A DNA stretch of 64,000 nt, taken from positions 1 through 64,000 of the forward strand of contig NZ_LMQL01000014.1 in the NCBI RefSeq assembly GCF_001424545.1, in the 5' to 3' direction. Of the stretch, positions 43,823-52,467 are shown piece after piece (position 1 is the first letter of the stretch; each line of letters starts with the position of its first letter). A program made the position numbers and the translations under genes. The notes under the pieces are model-generated. The model ran no database searches, was not told where the DNA came from, and saw only the letters and a program-made list of their open reading frames with translations. The stretch is from Ramlibacter sp. Leaf400 (GTDB taxonomy: Bacteria > Pseudomonadota > Gammaproteobacteria > Burkholderiales > Burkholderiaceae_C).

Positions 43823-44686
43823 TCAGCCCAGGCCGAGCAGCCTCACTGCGTTGCCCTTGAGGATCCCCGGCATCACCTCGGGCTTGAAGCCCGCATCCTC
43901 GAAGTCCTTCATCCAGCGGTCGGGCGTGATCAGCGGGTAGTCGCTGCCGAACAGGATGCGGTCCTTCAGCAGCGTGTTGGCGTACTGCACCAGCTGCTTG
44001 GGGAAGTACTTGGGGCTCCAGCCCGAGAGGTCGATCCACACGTTCGGCTTGTGCGTCGCCACCGACAGCGCCTCGTCCTGCCAGGGGAAGCTGGGATGCG
44101 CCATGACGATCTGCATGTCGGGGAAGTCGATCGCCACGTCGTCCAGGTGCATCGGGTTGCTGTACTCCAGCCGCAGGCCGCCGCCGCAGCGCATGCCCGA
44201 GCCGATGCCGCTGTGGCCGGTGTGGAAGATCGTCGGCATCTTGTGCGCGTTGATCACCTCGTAGATCGGCCAGGCCATGCGGTCGTACGGGTGGTAGCCC
44301 TGCACCGTCGGGTGGAACTTGAAGCCCTTGACGCCTTCTTCCCTGATCAGGCGCTCGGCTTCGCGCGCTCCCATCTTGCCCTTGTGCGGATCGATGCTGG
44401 CGAAGCACACCATCATGTCGCTGTTCTCGCGTGCGGCCTGCGCGATCTCCTCGTTCGGGATGCGGCGGCGACCCAGCTTGGACTCGCTGTCCACGGTGAA
44501 CATCACCAGTCCGATCTTGCGTTCGCGGTAGTAGGCGATGGTCTCGGGGATGGTGGGGCGGCGGTTGCTGCGGAAGTACTTGTCGGCCGCGCGGTCGTAC
44601 TCCTCGCCGTAGTTGTCGAAGGGGTTCCAGCAGCTGACCTCGGCGTGCGTGTGCACGTCGATGGCGATGAGGTTGGCGTGGTCCAT
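43823..44686 (-). CDS. Amidohydrolase of the hydroxycinnamate pathway (CouO-like)
   Basis: The 287-residue metal-dependent hydrolase has H12-x-H14 (IDVHTHAEV), KFHPTVQGYHP, HTGHSG, MAHPSFPW and GSDYPLITPDR. It is similar to amidohydrolases that cleave 4-hydroxyphenyl-beta-ketoacyl-CoA in the CoA-dependent breakdown of p-coumarate and ferulate. It is divergent from a crotonase gene with a shared operator candidate, and all other enzymes of that route lie next to it. Its exact reaction is inferred from context. Confidence 0.78.
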   Translation of the reverse strand: MDHANLIAIDVHTHAEVSCWNPFDNYGEEYDRAADKYFRSNRRPTIPETIAYYRERKIGLVMFTVDSESKLGRRRIPNEEIAQAARENSDMMVCFASIDPHKGKMGAREAERLIREEGVKGFKFHPTVQGYHPYDRMAWPIYEVINAHKMPTIFHTGHSGIGSGMRCGGGLRLEYSNPMHLDDVAIDFPDMQIVMAHPSFPWQDEALSVATHKPNVWIDLSGWSPKYFPKQLVQYANTLLKDRILFGSDYPLITPDRWMKDFEDAGFKPEVMPGILKGNAVRLLGLG

Positions 44687-44732
44687 GTCGGTCTCCGAAT
44701 CAGGGTTTACCCCGTCGTGAAGGGCTTGTTTT

Positions 44733-44756
44733 GATTATGGCTCATAACCAATAATC
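44733..44756. promoter_or_regulatory. Candidate MarR-type operator
   Basis: Two overlapping dyads lie in the 90-bp gap between the divergent amidohydrolase and crotonase genes: TTATG-GCT-CATAA (44735-44747) and GATTAT-N12-ATAATC (44733-44756). They are AT-rich and symmetrical, as are MarR sites. The MarR gene at the other end of the cluster (56048) is the likely regulator (inference). Confidence 0.6.
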
Positions 44757-44776
44757 AGCCCACTCCGGAACGCATC

Positions 44777-45550
44777 ATGACCTCCCCCGACCTCCAGATC
44801 GAGCACCGCGGCGCAGTCGCCGTGGTGCGCCTCAACCGTGGCGCCAAGCGCAACGCCCTCAACGACGGCCTCATCCTGGCCATCCGCAATGCCTTCGAGT
44901 CGCTGCCCGAAGGCATCCGCGCCGCCGTGCTCGACGGCACCGGCGACCACTTCTGTGCCGGGCTCGACTTGTCCGAGCTCAAGGAGCGCGACGCCGGCGC
45001 CGGCATGCACCACTCGCGCATGTGGCACGCCGCGCTGGAGCAAGTCCAGTTCGGCCCCGTGCCCGTCGTGGCCGCGCTGCACGGCGCGGTGGTCGGCGGC
45101 GGGCTCGAGCTGGCGGCGGCCTGCCACGTGCGCGTGGCCGACGACACCACCTTCTACGCCCTGCCCGAGGGCTCGCGCGGCATCTTCGTCGGCGGCGGCG
45201 GCTCGGTGCGCATCCCGCGGCTGATCGGCGCGGCGCGCATGGCCGACATGATGTTCACCGGCCGCGTCTACAACGCGCAGGACGGCGAGCGCGCCGGTTT
45301 CGCCCAGTACCTGGTGCCGCAGGGCCAGGCCTTCACCAAGGCGCTCGAGCTGGCCGAGCGCATCGCCCAGAACGCGCCGCTGACCAACTACGCGCTGATG
45401 CACGCGCTGCCGCGCATCGCCGAGCAGCCGGCCGACCAGGGCTACCTGACCGAGGCGCTGATGTCCGCCATCGCGCAGAGCGCGCCCGAGGCCAAGGAGC
45501 GCGTGCGCGCCTTCCTCGAAGGCCGCGCCAGCAAGGTGAGCAAGGGCTGA
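44777..45550 (+). CDS. Enoyl-CoA hydratase/crotonase (hydroxycinnamoyl-CoA hydratase type)
   Basis: The 257-residue crotonase has oxyanion-hole segments HFCAGLDL and HGAVVGGGLELAAA, with Glu in GGGLELA and a second Glu in YALPEGSRGIFVGGGG at the two hydratase positions. It may hydrate feruloyl-CoA or p-coumaroyl-CoA. It begins the plus-strand hydroxycinnamate operon and is followed within 8 bp by the feruloyl-CoA synthetase gene. Confidence 0.87.
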   Translation: MTSPDLQIEHRGAVAVVRLNRGAKRNALNDGLILAIRNAFESLPEGIRAAVLDGTGDHFCAGLDLSELKERDAGAGMHHSRMWHAALEQVQFGPVPVVAALHGAVVGGGLELAAACHVRVADDTTFYALPEGSRGIFVGGGGSVRIPRLIGAARMADMMFTGRVYNAQDGERAGFAQYLVPQGQAFTKALELAERIAQNAPLTNYALMHALPRIAEQPADQGYLTEALMSAIAQSAPEAKERVRAFLEGRASKVSKG

Positions 45551-45558
45551 GCGGGCGC

Positions 45559-47433
45559 ATGGACATGGCCGCCCTGCCCCGCTACCGCCCCCTGGCTTTC
45601 GGCGTCACGCGCGCCCGGCTGCGCCGCACCGGCGACGGCGTGCAGTACGTGCGCGCCGAGCTCGACCTGCAGCCCTGCGCCGCGCGCATGACCGACAAGC
45701 TCGTGCACTGGGCCACCACCGATCCCGGCCGCCTGTTCATGGCCCGGCGAGAACGCCGCGCCGACGGCAGCACCGGCGACTGGCAGCGGATCACCTACGG
45801 CCAGGCGCTGGACGCCGCACGCAGCATCGGCCAGGCCCTGCTCGACCGCGGCCTCTCGCCCGAGCGGCCCGTGGCCATCCTCAGCGAGAACAGCCTCGCG
45901 CACGCGCTGCTGGCGCTGGGCTGCCTCTACGCGGGCGTGCCCTTCTGCCCGGTCTCGCCGGCCTACTCCACCGTGAGCCAGGACTACGACAAGCTGCGCC
46001 ACGTTCTGGACACGCTCACGCCCGGGCTGGTGTTCGCCACCGAAGGCTCGCGCTACGCGAAGGCGATCGCGGCCACGGTCAGGCCAGGCACCGAGCTCGT
46101 GCTCGCGCAGGGCGACGTGCCCGGCCGCACGGTCACGCGCTGGTCGCAGCTGCTGGACACGCAGCCGACGCCGGCCGTGGACGCGGCCATGCAGGCCACC
46201 ACGCCGCAGACCATCACCAAGTTCCTGTTCACCTCGGGCTCGACCAAGCTGCCCAAGGCGGTGATCAACACCCACGCGATGTGGTGCGCCAACCAGCAGC
46301 AGATGCGCCAGTCCATGCCGGTGCTGGCCGAGGAGCCGCCGGTGCTGGTCGACTGGCTGCCCTGGAACCACACCTTCGGCGGCAACCACAACGTCGGCCT
46401 GGTGCTCTACAACGGCGGCTCGCTCTACATCGACGACGGCAAGCCCACGCCCGCGCTGATGGGCGAGACGCTGCGCAACCTGCGCGAGGTGGCGCCCACC
46501 CTCTACTTCAACGTGCCCACCGGCTTCGAGGCGCTGGCGCACGCGATGAAGGCCGATCCGGTCCTGCGCCGCAACCTGCTGTCGCGCGTGCGCATGTTCT
46601 TCTTCTCCGGCGCGGCGCTGGCCCAGCCCGTCTGGGACCTGCTGCACGAGGTGCAGGAGTCCGAGGTCGGCGAACGCATCGTGATGGGCACCGGCCTGGG
46701 CATGACCGAGTCGTCGCCCTTCGCCGTCTTCATCACCAACCCGCAGGTCAAGTCCGGCCACCTAGGCCTGCCCTGCGCGGGCATGGAGCTCAAGCTGGTG
46801 CCCAGCGAGGGCAAGGTCGAGGTCCGCTACAAGGGCCCCAACGTCACGCCGGGCTACTGGCGCTCGCCCGAGGCCACGGCCGAGGCCTTCGACGAGGAGG
46901 GGTTCTTCCGCACCGGCGACGCCGTGCAGTGGATCGACGAGGCCGACCCCCACCTGGGCCTGCGCTTCGACGGCCGCATCGCCGAGGACTTCAAGCTGGC
47001 CACCGGCACCTTCGTCAGCGTCGGCCCGCTGCGCGCGAAGATCATCGCGGCCGGCGCGCCCTACGTGCAGGACGCGGTGATCACCGGCCTGAACCGCCAG
47101 GAGGTGGGCGCGCTGGTGATCCCCACCGCCGCCGTGCGCAAGCTGGCCGGCCTGCCGGACGGAGCGCCGATGAAGACCGTACTGGAGAGCCCTGCGGTGC
47201 AGGCCCACTTCCAGAAGGTGATCGACGAGCTGGCCGCGCAAGCCACCGGCAGCGCCAACCGCGTCGCCCGCCTGCACCTGATGCACGAGCCGCCTTCCAT
47301 CGACAAGGGCGAGGTCACCGACAAGGGCTCGATCAACCAGCGCGCCGTGCTCAAGCACCGCGACGCCCTGGTGCAGGCCTTCCACGACGACGGCCTGCCC
47401 TTCACCCTCAAGCCGCAAGGAGCGAAGCGATGA
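45559..47433 (+). CDS. fcs: Feruloyl-CoA synthetase
   Basis: The 624-residue adenylate-forming ligase has the P-loop FLFTSGSTKLPKAVINTH (an unusual Leu-Pro within the Gly-rich loop), the conserved core GTGLGMTESSPFA, FRTGDAVQW and a late hinge DGRIAEDFK. Length and overall sequence match bacterial feruloyl-CoA synthetases that activate ferulate, p-coumarate and caffeate. It overlaps the SDR gene by four bases. Confidence 0.9.
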   Translation: MDMAALPRYRPLAFGVTRARLRRTGDGVQYVRAELDLQPCAARMTDKLVHWATTDPGRLFMARRERRADGSTGDWQRITYGQALDAARSIGQALLDRGLSPERPVAILSENSLAHALLALGCLYAGVPFCPVSPAYSTVSQDYDKLRHVLDTLTPGLVFATEGSRYAKAIAATVRPGTELVLAQGDVPGRTVTRWSQLLDTQPTPAVDAAMQATTPQTITKFLFTSGSTKLPKAVINTHAMWCANQQQMRQSMPVLAEEPPVLVDWLPWNHTFGGNHNVGLVLYNGGSLYIDDGKPTPALMGETLRNLREVAPTLYFNVPTGFEALAHAMKADPVLRRNLLSRVRMFFFSGAALAQPVWDLLHEVQESEVGERIVMGTGLGMTESSPFAVFITNPQVKSGHLGLPCAGMELKLVPSEGKVEVRYKGPNVTPGYWRSPEATAEAFDEEGFFRTGDAVQWIDEADPHLGLRFDGRIAEDFKLATGTFVSVGPLRAKIIAAGAPYVQDAVITGLNRQEVGALVIPTAAVRKLAGLPDGAPMKTVLESPAVQAHFQKVIDELAAQATGSANRVARLHLMHEPPSIDKGEVTDKGSINQRAVLKHRDALVQAFHDDGLPFTLKPQGAKR

Positions 47434-48194
47434 ACATCCAGGGCCATGCCGCCGTCGTCACCGGCGGCGCCTCCGGCCTCGGCGAGGCCACCGCGCGCGA
47501 GCTCGCGCGCCTGGGCGCCAGGGTCGCCGTGCTGGACGTCAACCTCGACCTGGCCCGCAAGGTCGCCGCCGACATCGGCGGCGTCGCCTGCCAGTGCGAC
47601 ATCACCGACACCGACAGCGTGCAGGACGCGCTGGCCCAAGCCGCGCAGGCCCACGGGCCGGCGCGCATCTGCATGAACATCGCCGGCATCGGCACCGCCA
47701 AGCGCGTGGTGCAGAAGGACGGCAACGCGGCCCCGCTGGAAGACTTCGCGCGGGTGATCAGCGTGAACCTGGTCGGCACCTACAACGTCAGCCGCCTGTT
47801 CGCCGCCGCGTGCGCGAAGCTTGCGCCGCTGGACGACGGCGAGCGCGGCGTGATGCTGTTCACCGCTTCGGTGGCGGCCTTCGACGGCCAGGTGGGGCAG
47901 CAGGCCTACAGCGCTTCGAAAGCGGGCCTGGCCGGCATGACGCTGCCGATGGCGCGCGACCTGGCCCAGCACGGCATCCGCGTGTGCACCATCGCGCCGG
48001 GCCTGTTCTCCACGCCGCTGATGCGCCAGCTGCCCGAGCCGGTGCAGCAGTCGCTGGCCGCCTCCATCCCCTTCCCCTCCAGGCTGGGCAAACCCGAAGA
48101 GTTCGCGCAGCTGGCCTGCCATATCGTCACCAACTCGCACCTCAACGGCGAGGTGATCCGCCTCGACGGCGCCTTGCGCATGGCGCCGCGCTGA
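47430..48194 (+). CDS. Short-chain dehydrogenase/reductase (3-hydroxyacyl-CoA dehydrogenase role)
   Basis: The 254-residue SDR has the NAD motif TGGASGLGEATARELA (GxxxGxG), NIAG, the catalytic Ser in LFTASVAAFDG and the YSASK motif. The sequence is near HSD10/type II 3-hydroxyacyl-CoA dehydrogenases (APGLFSTPLM). In this operon it can oxidise the hydroxyacyl-CoA made by the crotonase to the ketoacyl-CoA that the amidohydrolase cleaves (inference). An aaggag site precedes the ATG. Confidence 0.88.
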   Translation: MNIQGHAAVVTGGASGLGEATARELARLGARVAVLDVNLDLARKVAADIGGVACQCDITDTDSVQDALAQAAQAHGPARICMNIAGIGTAKRVVQKDGNAAPLEDFARVISVNLVGTYNVSRLFAAACAKLAPLDDGERGVMLFTASVAAFDGQVGQQAYSASKAGLAGMTLPMARDLAQHGIRVCTIAPGLFSTPLMRQLPEPVQQSLAASIPFPSRLGKPEEFAQLACHIVTNSHLNGEVIRLDGALRMAPR

Positions 48195-48217
48195 GCGGCC
48201 GGGCCTTCTTTTTTTTT
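48184..48217 (+). terminator. Weak intrinsic terminator or attenuator after the SDR gene
   Basis: The short stem gccgc/gcggc with the SDR stop codon in its loop is followed by a 9-base T-tract (48209-48217). It lies before the ABC-transporter genes and may only reduce read-through. Confidence 0.5.
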
Positions 48218-48236
48218 CACCAGGAGACAAACCAAG

Positions 48237-49358
48237 ATGAAATTCGCACGCACGCTGGTCACCGCTGCCGTGACCCTGCTGGCCGCCGGCGCGGCGGTGG
48301 CCGACATCAACATCGGCGTGAGCCTGTCGCTCACCGGTCCCGGCTCCGGCCTGGGCATCCCGATGCAGAACCAGTTCAAGCTGTTCCCCAAGGAGATCGG
48401 GGGCGAGAAGGTCAACCTGATCATCCTGGACGACGCCTCCGATCCCGGCAAAGGCGTGAGCAACGCGCGCCGTTTCGTCACCGAGGACAAGGTGGACCTG
48501 ATCATCGGCTCGTGCCTCACGCCCGTGGCGGGCGCCATGACGCCGGTGGCGACGGAAGCCAAGACCGTGCAGCTGGCCGCCTCGCCCGTGGGCGGCGACA
48601 GCCCCTGGCTGTTCCGCCTGCCGCAAGGCAACGACGTCATGGCCCACGCGATGGTGGAGCACATGAAGAAGCAGAACATCAAGACGATCGGCTTCCTCGG
48701 CTACACCGACGCCTACGGCGAACTCTGGCTCAAGGCCCTCACCCCGCTGGCCGAGAAGGCCGGCATGAAGGTGGTCGCCGCCGAGCGCTTCGCCCGCACC
48801 GACACCAGCGTCACGCCGCAGGCGCTCAAGCTGGTCTCGGGCAATCCCGACGCCATCCTGGTGGTGGCCTCCGGCTCCGGCGCCGCGATGCCGCAGATGG
48901 CCCTGGCCGAGCGGGGCTACAAGGGCAAGGTCTACCAGACGCACGCGGCGGCCACCGGCGACCTGATGCGCATCGGCGGCAAGGCCGTCGAGGGCACCTA
49001 CGTGGTGTCCGGCCCGGCCGTGGTCGGCCAGCAGCTGCCCGACAGCCACCCCTCCAAGAAGGCGGCGATCGACTTCTTCACCACCTACGAGAAGAATTTC
49101 GGCGCGCCCAACCAGTTCGCCGGCCACAGCTACGACGCCGCCATCGCCCTGAACAAGGCCGTGCCGATCGCGCTGAAGAAGGCCAAGCCCGGCACGCCCG
49201 AGTTCCGCTCCGCGCTGCGCGAGACCTTCGAGTCCATGGGCCGCACCGTGTTCGCGCACGGCGTGATGAACTGGACCAAGGACGACCACTGGGGCTACAC
49301 GAACGAGACGGGCGTGATGCTGAAGGTGGCGGACGGGAAGTTCGTGGTGGAGAAGTAG
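48237..49358 (+). CDS. Liv-type ABC transporter substrate-binding protein (second system)
   Basis: The 373-residue precursor has a Sec signal (MKFARTLVTAAVTLLAAGAAVA) and a type I binding fold (INIGVSLSLTGPGSGLGIPMQNQFKLFP, DDASDPGKGVSNARRFVTEDKVDLIIGS). Its location in the ferulate operon suggests a hydroxycinnamate or other aromatic ligand. The stop codon lies in a strong hairpin. An aggag site is about 10 bp before the ATG. Confidence 0.88.
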   Translation: MKFARTLVTAAVTLLAAGAAVADINIGVSLSLTGPGSGLGIPMQNQFKLFPKEIGGEKVNLIILDDASDPGKGVSNARRFVTEDKVDLIIGSCLTPVAGAMTPVATEAKTVQLAASPVGGDSPWLFRLPQGNDVMAHAMVEHMKKQNIKTIGFLGYTDAYGELWLKALTPLAEKAGMKVVAAERFARTDTSVTPQALKLVSGNPDAILVVASGSGAAMPQMALAERGYKGKVYQTHAAATGDLMRIGGKAVEGTYVVSGPAVVGQQLPDSHPSKKAAIDFFTTYEKNFGAPNQFAGHSYDAAIALNKAVPIALKKAKPGTPEFRSALRETFESMGRTVFAHGVMNWTKDDHWGYTNETGVMLKVADGKFVVEK

Positions 49359-49380
49359 TCCGCAAAGCGGACTGCTTCTC
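49350..49380 (+). promoter_or_regulatory. Hairpin enclosing the second livK stop codon
   Basis: A 14-bp stem (49350-49363 with 49367-49380, one G-U-type mismatch) closes an AAA loop. It includes the TAG of the binding-protein gene and has no following T-run. It abuts inverted heptamer element B. Confidence 0.85.
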
Positions 49381-49381
49381 G

Positions 49382-49517
49382 AGGGGCTAGGGGCTGGGGG
49401 CTAGGGACTAGGGGAACAGCCGGTCCGGGCCATGCCTTCCCTAGCCCCTAGCCCCTAGCCCCTAGCCCCTAGCCCCTAGCCCCTAGCCCCTAGCCCCTAG
49501 CCCCTAGCCCCTAGTCC
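49382..49517. repeat. Inverted heptamer repeat between livK and livH (element B)
   Basis: The left arm (49382-49414) holds about four GGGCTAG-type heptamers; the right arm holds ten perfect CTAGCCC heptamers (49441-49510) and one CTAGTCC. The G-rich arm precedes in the transcript and has four runs of at least three G. The spacer carries aacagccggtccgg, similar to element A. The region ends ten bases before the livH ATG. Confidence 0.92.
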
Positions 49518-49526
49518 CTTCCCCCC

Positions 49527-50564
49527 ATGGACCTCTCCATCGCCGGCATCCTCGCCCTGGACGGCCTCACCAATGGGGCCGTGTACGCGCTCCTGGCGCT
49601 GGCCACGGTGCTGGTCTTCGCGGTCACGCGCGTCATCTTCATCCCGCAGGGCGAGTTCGTCGCCTTCGGGGCGCTCACCCTCGCGCTGCTGCAGACCGGC
49701 AAGGTGCCGGGCACCGTGTGGTTCCTGCTGGTCCTGGCGGCCGCGGCTGCCATTTCCGACGTCTTCCACGGCGTGCGCCACCACCAGGCGCCCGGACGCA
49801 TCGCCCGGACGGTCGCCCGCACGCTCGCGATCCCCGTGCTCGTTTCGCTCATCGCCTTCTGGGCCGCGCCCAGGGGCTTCCCGCTGGTCGTGCAGGCCCT
49901 GCTCACGCTGGCCCTGGTCACGCCCTTCGGCACGCTCATCTACCGGCTGGCCTACGAAAAACTCGCCGACGCCTCCGTGCTGGTGCTGCTGATCGTCTCG
50001 GTCGGCGTGCACTTCGCGCTGGTGGGCCTGGGGCTGTACTTCTTCGGCGCCGAGGGCTTCCGCAACCCCAGCTTCTGGAGCGAGCGCTTCACCGCCGGGC
50101 CGCTCACGCTCAGCGGGCAGACGGTCATCATCTTCGCGGCCTCGCTCGCGCTCATCGTGATGCTCTGGCTCTACTTCGAGAAGACGCTGTCCGGCAAGGC
50201 ACTGCGCGCCACCGCGGTCAACCGCGTCGGCGCGCGCCTCATGGGCATCTCCTCCAACGGCGCCGGCCGGCTGGCCTTCACCATGGCGGCCTTCATCGGC
50301 GCGCTGTCGGGCCTGCTGATCGGGCCGACCACCACCATCTTCTACGACAGCGGCTTCATCATCGGCCTCAAGGGCTTCGTGGCGGCCGTGTTCGCCGGCC
50401 TCGCCAGCTATCCGCTGGCCCTGGTCGGCGCGCTGGCGGTGGGCCTGCTCGAGAGCTTCAGCTCCTTCTGGGCCAGCGCGTTCAAGGAGGTGATCGTGTT
50501 CGGCTCCATCCTGCCGGTGCTGCTGTGGCGCTCGCTGCGTGACCCGCACGGAGAGGAGCACTGA
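49527..50564 (+). CDS. livH: Liv-type ABC permease (LivH, second system)
   Basis: The 345-residue permease has the LivH opening ([39 protein letters not shown]) but carries an extra stretch of about 50 residues (around 70-125, [17 protein letters not shown]) compared with the usual 290-300 residues. The sequence before its ATG is cttcccccc, without any Shine-Dalgarno motif. Confidence 0.9.
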   Translation: MDLSIAGILALDGLTNGAVYALLALATVLVFAVTRVIFIPQGEFVAFGALTLALLQTGKVPGTVWFLLVLAAAAAISDVFHGVRHHQAPGRIARTVARTLAIPVLVSLIAFWAAPRGFPLVVQALLTLALVTPFGTLIYRLAYEKLADASVLVLLIVSVGVHFALVGLGLYFFGAEGFRNPSFWSERFTAGPLTLSGQTVIIFAASLALIVMLWLYFEKTLSGKALRATAVNRVGARLMGISSNGAGRLAFTMAAFIGALSGLLIGPTTTIFYDSGFIIGLKGFVAAVFAGLASYPLALVGALAVGLLESFSSFWASAFKEVIVFGSILPVLLWRSLRDPHGEEH

Positions 50565-50565
50565 G

Positions 50566-52335
50566 ATGGCGAACGTTCGCCGCTTCGCCTTTCCGCTTTT
50601 CGCCCTGCTGATGCTGGCGCTGCCGGCGCTGCCGGTGCCGGACTTCTGGATCACGCAGAGCAACTACATCGGCATGTACGCGCTGGTGGCGCTGGGCCTG
50701 GTGCTGCTCACCGGCGTGGCCGGCCTCACCTCGTTCGGGCAGGCCGCCTTCGTCGGCGTGGGCGCGTATTCGGCGGCCTTCCTGGCCGTCAAGATGTCCG
50801 GCTCGCCCTGGCTGGCACTGCTGATCGGCGTGGGCATCGCCGTGGTAGCCGCCGTGGCGCTGGGCGCCATCACGCTGCGCATGTCGGGCCACTACCTGCC
50901 GCTGGCCACCATCGCCTGGGGCCTGGCGCTGAACTACAGCATGGCCAACATGGAGTGGCTGGGCAAATACGACGGCATCCTGGGCATCCCCACGCTCAAG
51001 GTGTTCGGATACGACCTGGGCACGGGCCGCGGCCTGCACGTGCTGATCTGGATCTTCGCCCTGCTCGCGGCCCTGGCCTCGATCCGGCTGCTCGATTCGC
51101 GCCCCGGCCGTGCGATCCGCTCGCTCAAGGGCGGCGCCACCATGGCCGAGGCCATGGGCATCTCCACCTTCCGCGCCAAGCTCACGGTCTTCGTGATCGC
51201 CGCCGTGCTCGCATCGGTTTCCGGCTGGCTGTTCGCCTTCTTCCAGCGCACCGTCAACCCGTCGCCGTTCTCGATCGGCAAGGGCATCGAGTACCTCTTC
51301 ATGGCGGTGCTCGGCGGCGTCGGCCACGTCTGGGGCGCGTTCCTCGGTGCCGGGGTGGTGAAGATCGTCGAGGACCAGCTGCAGGTCCTGCTGCCGCGCC
51401 TGATCGGCACCAGCGGCAACTTCGAGACCATCGTGTTCGGCATCGTGCTGGTGGTGGTGCTCAAGTACGCGCCCGACGGCCTCTGGACCTTCGTCTCGCG
51501 CCGCCTGCCGCGCGCCGACCGGGTGCGCGACTGGGACGGCGCGCCGCCCCTGCCCGCGCGCGACAAGCCCACGCACGGCGAGGCGCTGCTGGAAGTGGAC
51601 CGGGTCCGCAAGGAATTCGGCGGCCTGGTGGCGGTCAACGACGTCAGCTTCCAGGTGCGCGCCGGCGAGATCCTGGGCCTGATCGGCCCCAACGGCGCCG
51701 GCAAGTCCACCACCTTCAACCTGATCACCGGCGTGCTGGCCACCACCGCCGGCGGGGTGCGCTTTCGCGGCCAGGACATCACCGGACTGCCCTCGCGAAA
51801 GATCGCCCGGCGCGGCATCTCCCGGACGTTCCAGCACGTGAAGATCATCCCGGACATGACGGTGCTGGAGAACGTGGCCCTGGGCGGCTACCTGCGCGGC
51901 AGCAGCGGCACGGTGCGCGCCATGCTGCGGCTGGACCGGGCCGAGGAGAGGCGCCTGTTCGCCGAAGCCGAGCGCCAGCTGGCCCGCATCGGCATGGCCG
52001 ACCGCATGCACGAGCTGGCCGGCAACCTGGCGCTGGGGCCGCAGCGCCTGCTGGAGATCGCCCGCGCGCTGTGCAGCGACCCCTCGCTGCTGCTGCTGGA
52101 CGAGCCCGCCGCCGGCCTGCGGCACAAGGAGAAGCAGGCGCTGGCCGAGGTGCTGCGCCAGCTCAAGCAGGAAGGCATGAGCCTGCTGCTGGTGGAACAC
52201 GACATGGAGTTCGTCATGGGCCTGACCGACCGCATCGTGGTCATGGAATTCGGCACGCGCCTGATGGAAGGCACGCCAGCCGAGGTGCAGGCCAGCCCGG
52301 CGGTGCGGGCGGCGTATCTGGGGACGGAGCATTGA
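50566..52335 (+). CDS. Fused LivM permease-LivG ATPase
   Basis: The 589-residue protein begins with a LivM permease domain to about residue 315 (LTGVAGLTSFGQAAFVGVGAYSAAF; GGVGHVWGAFLGAGVV). A short linker (ADRVRDWDGAPPLPARDKPTHG) leads to a LivG ATPase domain with Walker A GPNGAGKST at about 374-382 and LLLLDEPAAGL. The fusion has no internal stop or overlapping start. A gagaggag site precedes the ATG at 50566. Confidence 0.92.
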   Translation: MANVRRFAFPLFALLMLALPALPVPDFWITQSNYIGMYALVALGLVLLTGVAGLTSFGQAAFVGVGAYSAAFLAVKMSGSPWLALLIGVGIAVVAAVALGAITLRMSGHYLPLATIAWGLALNYSMANMEWLGKYDGILGIPTLKVFGYDLGTGRGLHVLIWIFALLAALASIRLLDSRPGRAIRSLKGGATMAEAMGISTFRAKLTVFVIAAVLASVSGWLFAFFQRTVNPSPFSIGKGIEYLFMAVLGGVGHVWGAFLGAGVVKIVEDQLQVLLPRLIGTSGNFETIVFGIVLVVVLKYAPDGLWTFVSRRLPRADRVRDWDGAPPLPARDKPTHGEALLEVDRVRKEFGGLVAVNDVSFQVRAGEILGLIGPNGAGKSTTFNLITGVLATTAGGVRFRGQDITGLPSRKIARRGISRTFQHVKIIPDMTVLENVALGGYLRGSSGTVRAMLRLDRAEERRLFAEAERQLARIGMADRMHELAGNLALGPQRLLEIARALCSDPSLLLLDEPAAGLRHKEKQALAEVLRQLKQEGMSLLLVEHDMEFVMGLTDRIVVMEFGTRLMEGTPAEVQASPAVRAAYLGTEH

Positions 52336-52349
52336 TGGAAGCAGAAGGC

Positions 52350-52442
52350 CGTCATCCCCGCGCAGGCGGGGATCCAGCGCAGCGCGCCCCCCGGCGCTGG
52401 AAAAGGTGGAAGCTCTGGATTCCCGCCTCCGCGGGAATGACG
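52350..52442. repeat. REP-like dispersed palindrome, copy 5 (subtype B)
   Basis: A 93-bp copy with the same outer arms (cgtcatccccgcg ... cgcgggaatgacg) but a different centre, cagcgcagcgcgc ... gcgctgg. It lies between the livMG and livF genes. A 20-bp partial terminal copy follows at 52443-52462. Confidence 0.85.
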
Positions 52443-52467
52443 ACAGCCTCCGCGGAATGACGAAACC

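Noticed and set aside
49441-49517. Possible CRISPR-like array or telomere-like repeat in the livK-livH gap
   Set aside because: The units are contiguous heptamers without spacers, no cas genes are present, and the block is one arm of an inverted repeat.
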